Assembly: GCA_902478395.1 (NCBI GenBank)
Contig: CABSKZ010000115.1
Span: forward strand, 1 to 8,146
Direction of reading: 5' to 3'
Source of the DNA: an uncultured Eubacteriales bacterium
Lineage (GTDB): Bacteria > Bacillota > Clostridia > UBA1381 > UBA9506
Length of the DNA: 8,146 bases
The position numbers and the translations under genes were made by a program. Positions 5,986 through 8,146 of this stretch are shown here, piece after piece. The notes beneath the pieces were generated by a model that did no database searches, was not told the origin of the DNA, and saw nothing but the letters and a program-made list of their open reading frames with translations. The first letter of the stretch is position 1; each line of letters opens with the position of its first letter.

Positions 5986-6009
5986 TCATATCCAATTCTA
6001 AAAGGCAGT

Positions 6010-6048
6010 AAAAAGTGCCGGCTTGCATACCACAAGCCGGCACTTTTT
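6010..6048. terminator. Bidirectional Rho-independent terminator between galE and the sugar-binding protein gene
   Basis: A perfect 16-bp inverted repeat (AAAAAGTGCCGGCTTG at 6010-6025 and its complement at 6033-6048) encloses a 7-nt loop. The core of 11 bp is G/C-rich, and an A run precedes and a T run follows it, so it forms a hairpin plus U tract in either direction. It ends galE from the left and the transporter operon from the right, and it directly abuts the stop codon of the latter (TAA at 6051-6049). Confidence 0.92.
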
Positions 6049-7647
6049 TTATTCTTTAATCCACTGGTCTAAATACAGGTCATTGGCAAGTGCCACCATT
6101 CTGTCTCCGATGTCCGCTTTCCAGCGGGCGATAAACGCATCAAAATCCTCAATGGTTTTTGCTCCGGAAATAACATTGAAGAACATGGCATCCATTTCCG
6201 TTTCATAGGATTTATCCAAGGCTGCCACATCGTTGCCGTTTTCATCGATCAGGTCGCCCGTTACCCTGGGATAATTTGAATATTCAATCTTTTCTTTGCT
6301 GTAAATAGCGCCCTCATTATAGTAATAAGTGTTCCGCAAATCTTTCGCAAAATCTGTTAATAATTTTTCCTGAACACGCGGCCCTGTATTGAACATGCCG
6401 TTAAACGGCCAGCCAAAACCAGCCCGGTTTCTGTCCTCGTTAGTGCCATATTCGGCTCTTACAACTGGAGTACCATTTACCATGTCATAGGTTTCACCTT
6501 CACGGCCGTATCTGGCTAAGAAATATAAGTCCGGGTCAGAGAATAGCCGTTCCCACATATTCATTACAAAATCCAATTTCTCCGGATCCTTTTCAAGCTG
6601 CTTACCAAAGCTGGTTACATAGCCGCTAAAGGGGAATCCCGCATTGACCAGCGGTTTTTTGTCAGAACCATCCAGCGTCGGGAATGGACAGACATCAAAG
6701 GTCGCTTCTGGATTTACTGCATAGCATTTGGCCATTACGCTGTCTGCGTTTCCGAACGGCGGTTTAATCCACAGCTGTTGGCTGAGTGCAATGTACTGCG
6801 CCACAAATGTATTTCCGTTAATAAACTCAGACTCCCAAATGGTGTTGTCTTTCAGCATGGTGGCCATCTCAGGATTGACATAACCCTTTTGATACCATTC
6901 GCGGAATTTAAGCAGCGCGTCACGCATACCCGGTTCAAAATCCGGATACTGTAAGTACGGTCCGTTCGGTCCATCCTCATGCAGTGTCCATTGACTGCGG
7001 ACGATTCCATACGCCGTCAGCCACATGTAGAATGCACCAATCGGGCCGCCACGCATCGCGGTTACAGGATATTTCGACGGATTCTTCGCTTTAAACAGTT
7101 CAAACGCTTTGTCCCAGTCGCCGATCGTCTGCGGAATCCCGATTCCCAAATCCTCCAAAATATCTGTTCTGATGACAAGGGAATAAGGAAGTACCGTTGT
7201 GCTTCCGTTATGAAATGCTTTTATCTTGCCGTCAACCGACCACCGGTCAAACATCGTCTGCGGCGTAACGCCTGCAAACTCACAGGTATTAAGAAAATCT
7301 GAATATATTTCTGGGCAATTCTTTTTGATCAAATCCTCGGTCAATGTTGCGGCCGCTTTATACGTGGTCAGATTATTTGACCCGTAAATATCCGGAATAT
7401 CGCCCGACGTTATGAGCAGATTCAGCTTGCTTTGATAATCGTTGTCCGGCACAGCGGAAACATTGAGCTTACAGCCCAGCTTCTCCTGAATCTCCTGCAT
7501 AATGGAAGATTCGGGATCCGGAGATACTCTCATTGTGAATACGTTAACGGTGTATTCCTTGTTGCTTGCACTGTCTTCGGATTTTGAACAGCCTGCGGCG
7601 CCGAACACGGTAACCGCTGCCAGCAAAAGGCATAGCAGTTTTTTCAT
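6049..7647 (-). CDS. Extracellular sugar-binding lipoprotein of a CUT1-type ABC transporter (LplA/YtcQ-like)
   Basis: This is a 532-residue solute-binding protein that captures a sugar or oligosaccharide outside the membrane and hands it to the permease. It starts with a lipoprotein signal: MKK, hydrophobic LLCLLLAAVTVFG, then AAG-C20 as lipobox. C20 would be lipidated and bind the protein to the membrane. A short Ser/Asp-rich linker (SKSEDSASNKE) follows, then EYTVNVFTMRVSPDPESSIMQEIQEKLGCKLN and SGDIPDIYGSNN, the usual N-lobe start of the large (500-560 residue) family 1 binding proteins found with LplB/LplC permeases. Many Trp, Tyr and Phe residues (for example 'GPIGAFYMWLTAYG') fit aromatic stacking against a sugar. 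The ATG at 7647 has AGGAGG 8 nt upstream. It follows the permease gene by 47 nt. The substrate cannot be read from the sequence; polygalacturonan fragments, xylo- or other oligosaccharides are all possible for the family. Confidence 0.9.
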   Translation of the reverse strand: MKKLLCLLLAAVTVFGAAGCSKSEDSASNKEYTVNVFTMRVSPDPESSIMQEIQEKLGCKLNVSAVPDNDYQSKLNLLITSGDIPDIYGSNNLTTYKAAATLTEDLIKKNCPEIYSDFLNTCEFAGVTPQTMFDRWSVDGKIKAFHNGSTTVLPYSLVIRTDILEDLGIGIPQTIGDWDKAFELFKAKNPSKYPVTAMRGGPIGAFYMWLTAYGIVRSQWTLHEDGPNGPYLQYPDFEPGMRDALLKFREWYQKGYVNPEMATMLKDNTIWESEFINGNTFVAQYIALSQQLWIKPPFGNADSVMAKCYAVNPEATFDVCPFPTLDGSDKKPLVNAGFPFSGYVTSFGKQLEKDPEKLDFVMNMWERLFSDPDLYFLARYGREGETYDMVNGTPVVRAEYGTNEDRNRAGFGWPFNGMFNTGPRVQEKLLTDFAKDLRNTYYYNEGAIYSKEKIEYSNYPRVTGDLIDENGNDVAALDKSYETEMDAMFFNVISGAKTIEDFDAFIARWKADIGDRMVALANDLYLDQWIKE

Positions 7648-7655
7648 AATTCGTT

Positions 7656-7661
7656 CCTCCT
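7656..7661 (-). promoter_or_regulatory. Ribosome binding site of the sugar-binding lipoprotein gene
   Basis: AGGAGG on the minus strand, 8 nt before ATG 7647. The rest of the 47-nt gap (7648-7694) is A/T-rich with no hairpin, consistent with co-transcription from the permease gene. Confidence 0.8.
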
Positions 7662-7694
7662 GTTAATTTTATTTTAAAATAATTACCTTTTAGA

Positions 7695-8146
7695 TTATCC
7701 CTTGACCGACCCTACCATAATCCCCTTGACGAAATATTTTTGCAGGAATGGGTAGGTGACCAGCACCGGCAGTGTAACCGCCATCAGGGTAGCGGCCTGC
7801 AGAGATTCGCGCGTGTACAAACGGCCGGTTGCAATTTCTTCCTGTGCCGAAAAAATGTCAGAGGAATTTGTTGCCTCCTGTAATGTCTGGCGCAGTACCA
7901 TCTGAAGAATTTTGATTTTGCCGTCATTAATGTAAATCAGTGCATCAAACCACGCATTCCACGACCCCACAATCGTCCACAGCGCAACGGTTGCAATAAT
8001 TGGCATAGAAAGGGGCAGGACAATGCGGAAAAACACCGTAACATCGTTTGCTCCATCAATATAAGCCGCTTCCTCAAGTTCCACTGGCAGGGAAGTAAAG
8101 AAGTTTCGTATAATGATGATATTATACGCGCTGCACATCCCCGGCA
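7695..8146 (-). CDS. Carbohydrate ABC transporter permease, LplC/YtcP-like, 5' end missing
   Basis: This is the C-terminal half (about 150 residues) of a CUT1 inner-membrane permease, normally about 290-300 residues. The frame stays open through the right edge: residues Pro-Gly precede the Met encoded at 8138-8136, giving PGMCSAYNIIIIRNFF, so that Met is internal and not the start. The EAA loop that docks the ATPase is clear: ELEEAAYIDGANDVTVFFRIVLPLSMP, matching EAA-x3-G-x9-I-x-LP. Membrane segments are likely in IIATVALWTIVGSW (after the EAA loop) and TLMAVTLPVLVTYPFLQ near the end. The C-terminus FVKGIMVGSVKG is characteristic of this subfamily. It precedes the binding-protein gene in the same direction, and a partner permease of the LplB type is expected just beyond the window. 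No ATPase gene is visible; such systems often share a distant MsmX-type ATPase. Confidence 0.92.
   Translation of the reverse strand, partial: PGMCSAYNIIIIRNFFTSLPVELEEAAYIDGANDVTVFFRIVLPLSMPIIATVALWTIVGSWNAWFDALIYINDGKIKILQMVLRQTLQEATNSSDIFSAQEEIATGRLYTRESLQAATLMAVTLPVLVTYPFLQKYFVKGIMVGSVKG

Noticed and set aside
8136..8138. ATG as the start of the permease gene
   Set aside because: The frame continues upstream to the window edge with family-typical residues (PGM), and the protein would lack the N-terminal membrane segments, so the Met is internal.

Overview
The window looks like the end of a draft contig from a low-to-mid GC Gram-positive anaerobe (Bacillota, class Clostridia, most likely the Oscillospirales/Ruminococcaceae side). 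This rests on strong AGGAGG ribosome sites, sigma-A type promoters, a 'PKTIDND' phosphofructokinase, a WG-repeat protein carrying a clostridial copper-amine-oxidase-like stalk domain, and a sugar ABC transporter of the LplA/LplC (YtcQ/YtcP) kind with no ATPase gene beside it. The taxon is an inference; no rRNA or other marker is present. Bases 1-49 are not genomic: they read as an Illumina Nextera i7 adapter, so real sequence begins at base 50.

Layout. (1) 50-2009, minus strand: sua5/tsaC, rimI and tsaD form a tight operon read right to left (7-nt overlap, then a 15-nt gap); tsaD is cut by the contig end. Sua5 makes threonylcarbamoyl-AMP and TsaD transfers it to A37 of ANN-decoding tRNAs (t6A), with the ribosomal-protein acetyltransferase gene rimI between them. 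(2) 2010-2207: a divergent intergenic region with an extended -10 promoter facing tsaC and a TTGAAT-17-TAAAAT promoter facing pfkA. (3) 2208-4844, plus strand: pfkA (6-phosphofructokinase, glycolysis), then 30 nt later a secreted protein with ten WG-type repeats at an almost perfect 34-residue period and a C-terminal stalk domain. (4) 4845-5926: galE (UDP-glucose 4-epimerase) with its own near-consensus promoter. (5) 5927-6048: convergent intergenic region with an imperfect inverted repeat and a perfect 16-bp hairpin that can terminate transcription in both directions. (6) 6049-8146, minus strand: a lipoprotein sugar-binding protein and, upstream of it in the same operon, the C-terminal half of its membrane permease, cut by the right edge.

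The genes are mostly housekeeping (tRNA modification, glycolysis, nucleotide-sugar supply) plus carbohydrate uptake. I see no mobile element, CRISPR array, tRNA or rRNA. The longest gap without a gene is the 198-bp divergent region at 2010-2207. I do not see a clearly new biological system; the least explained element is the WG-repeat/stalk protein next to pfkA.
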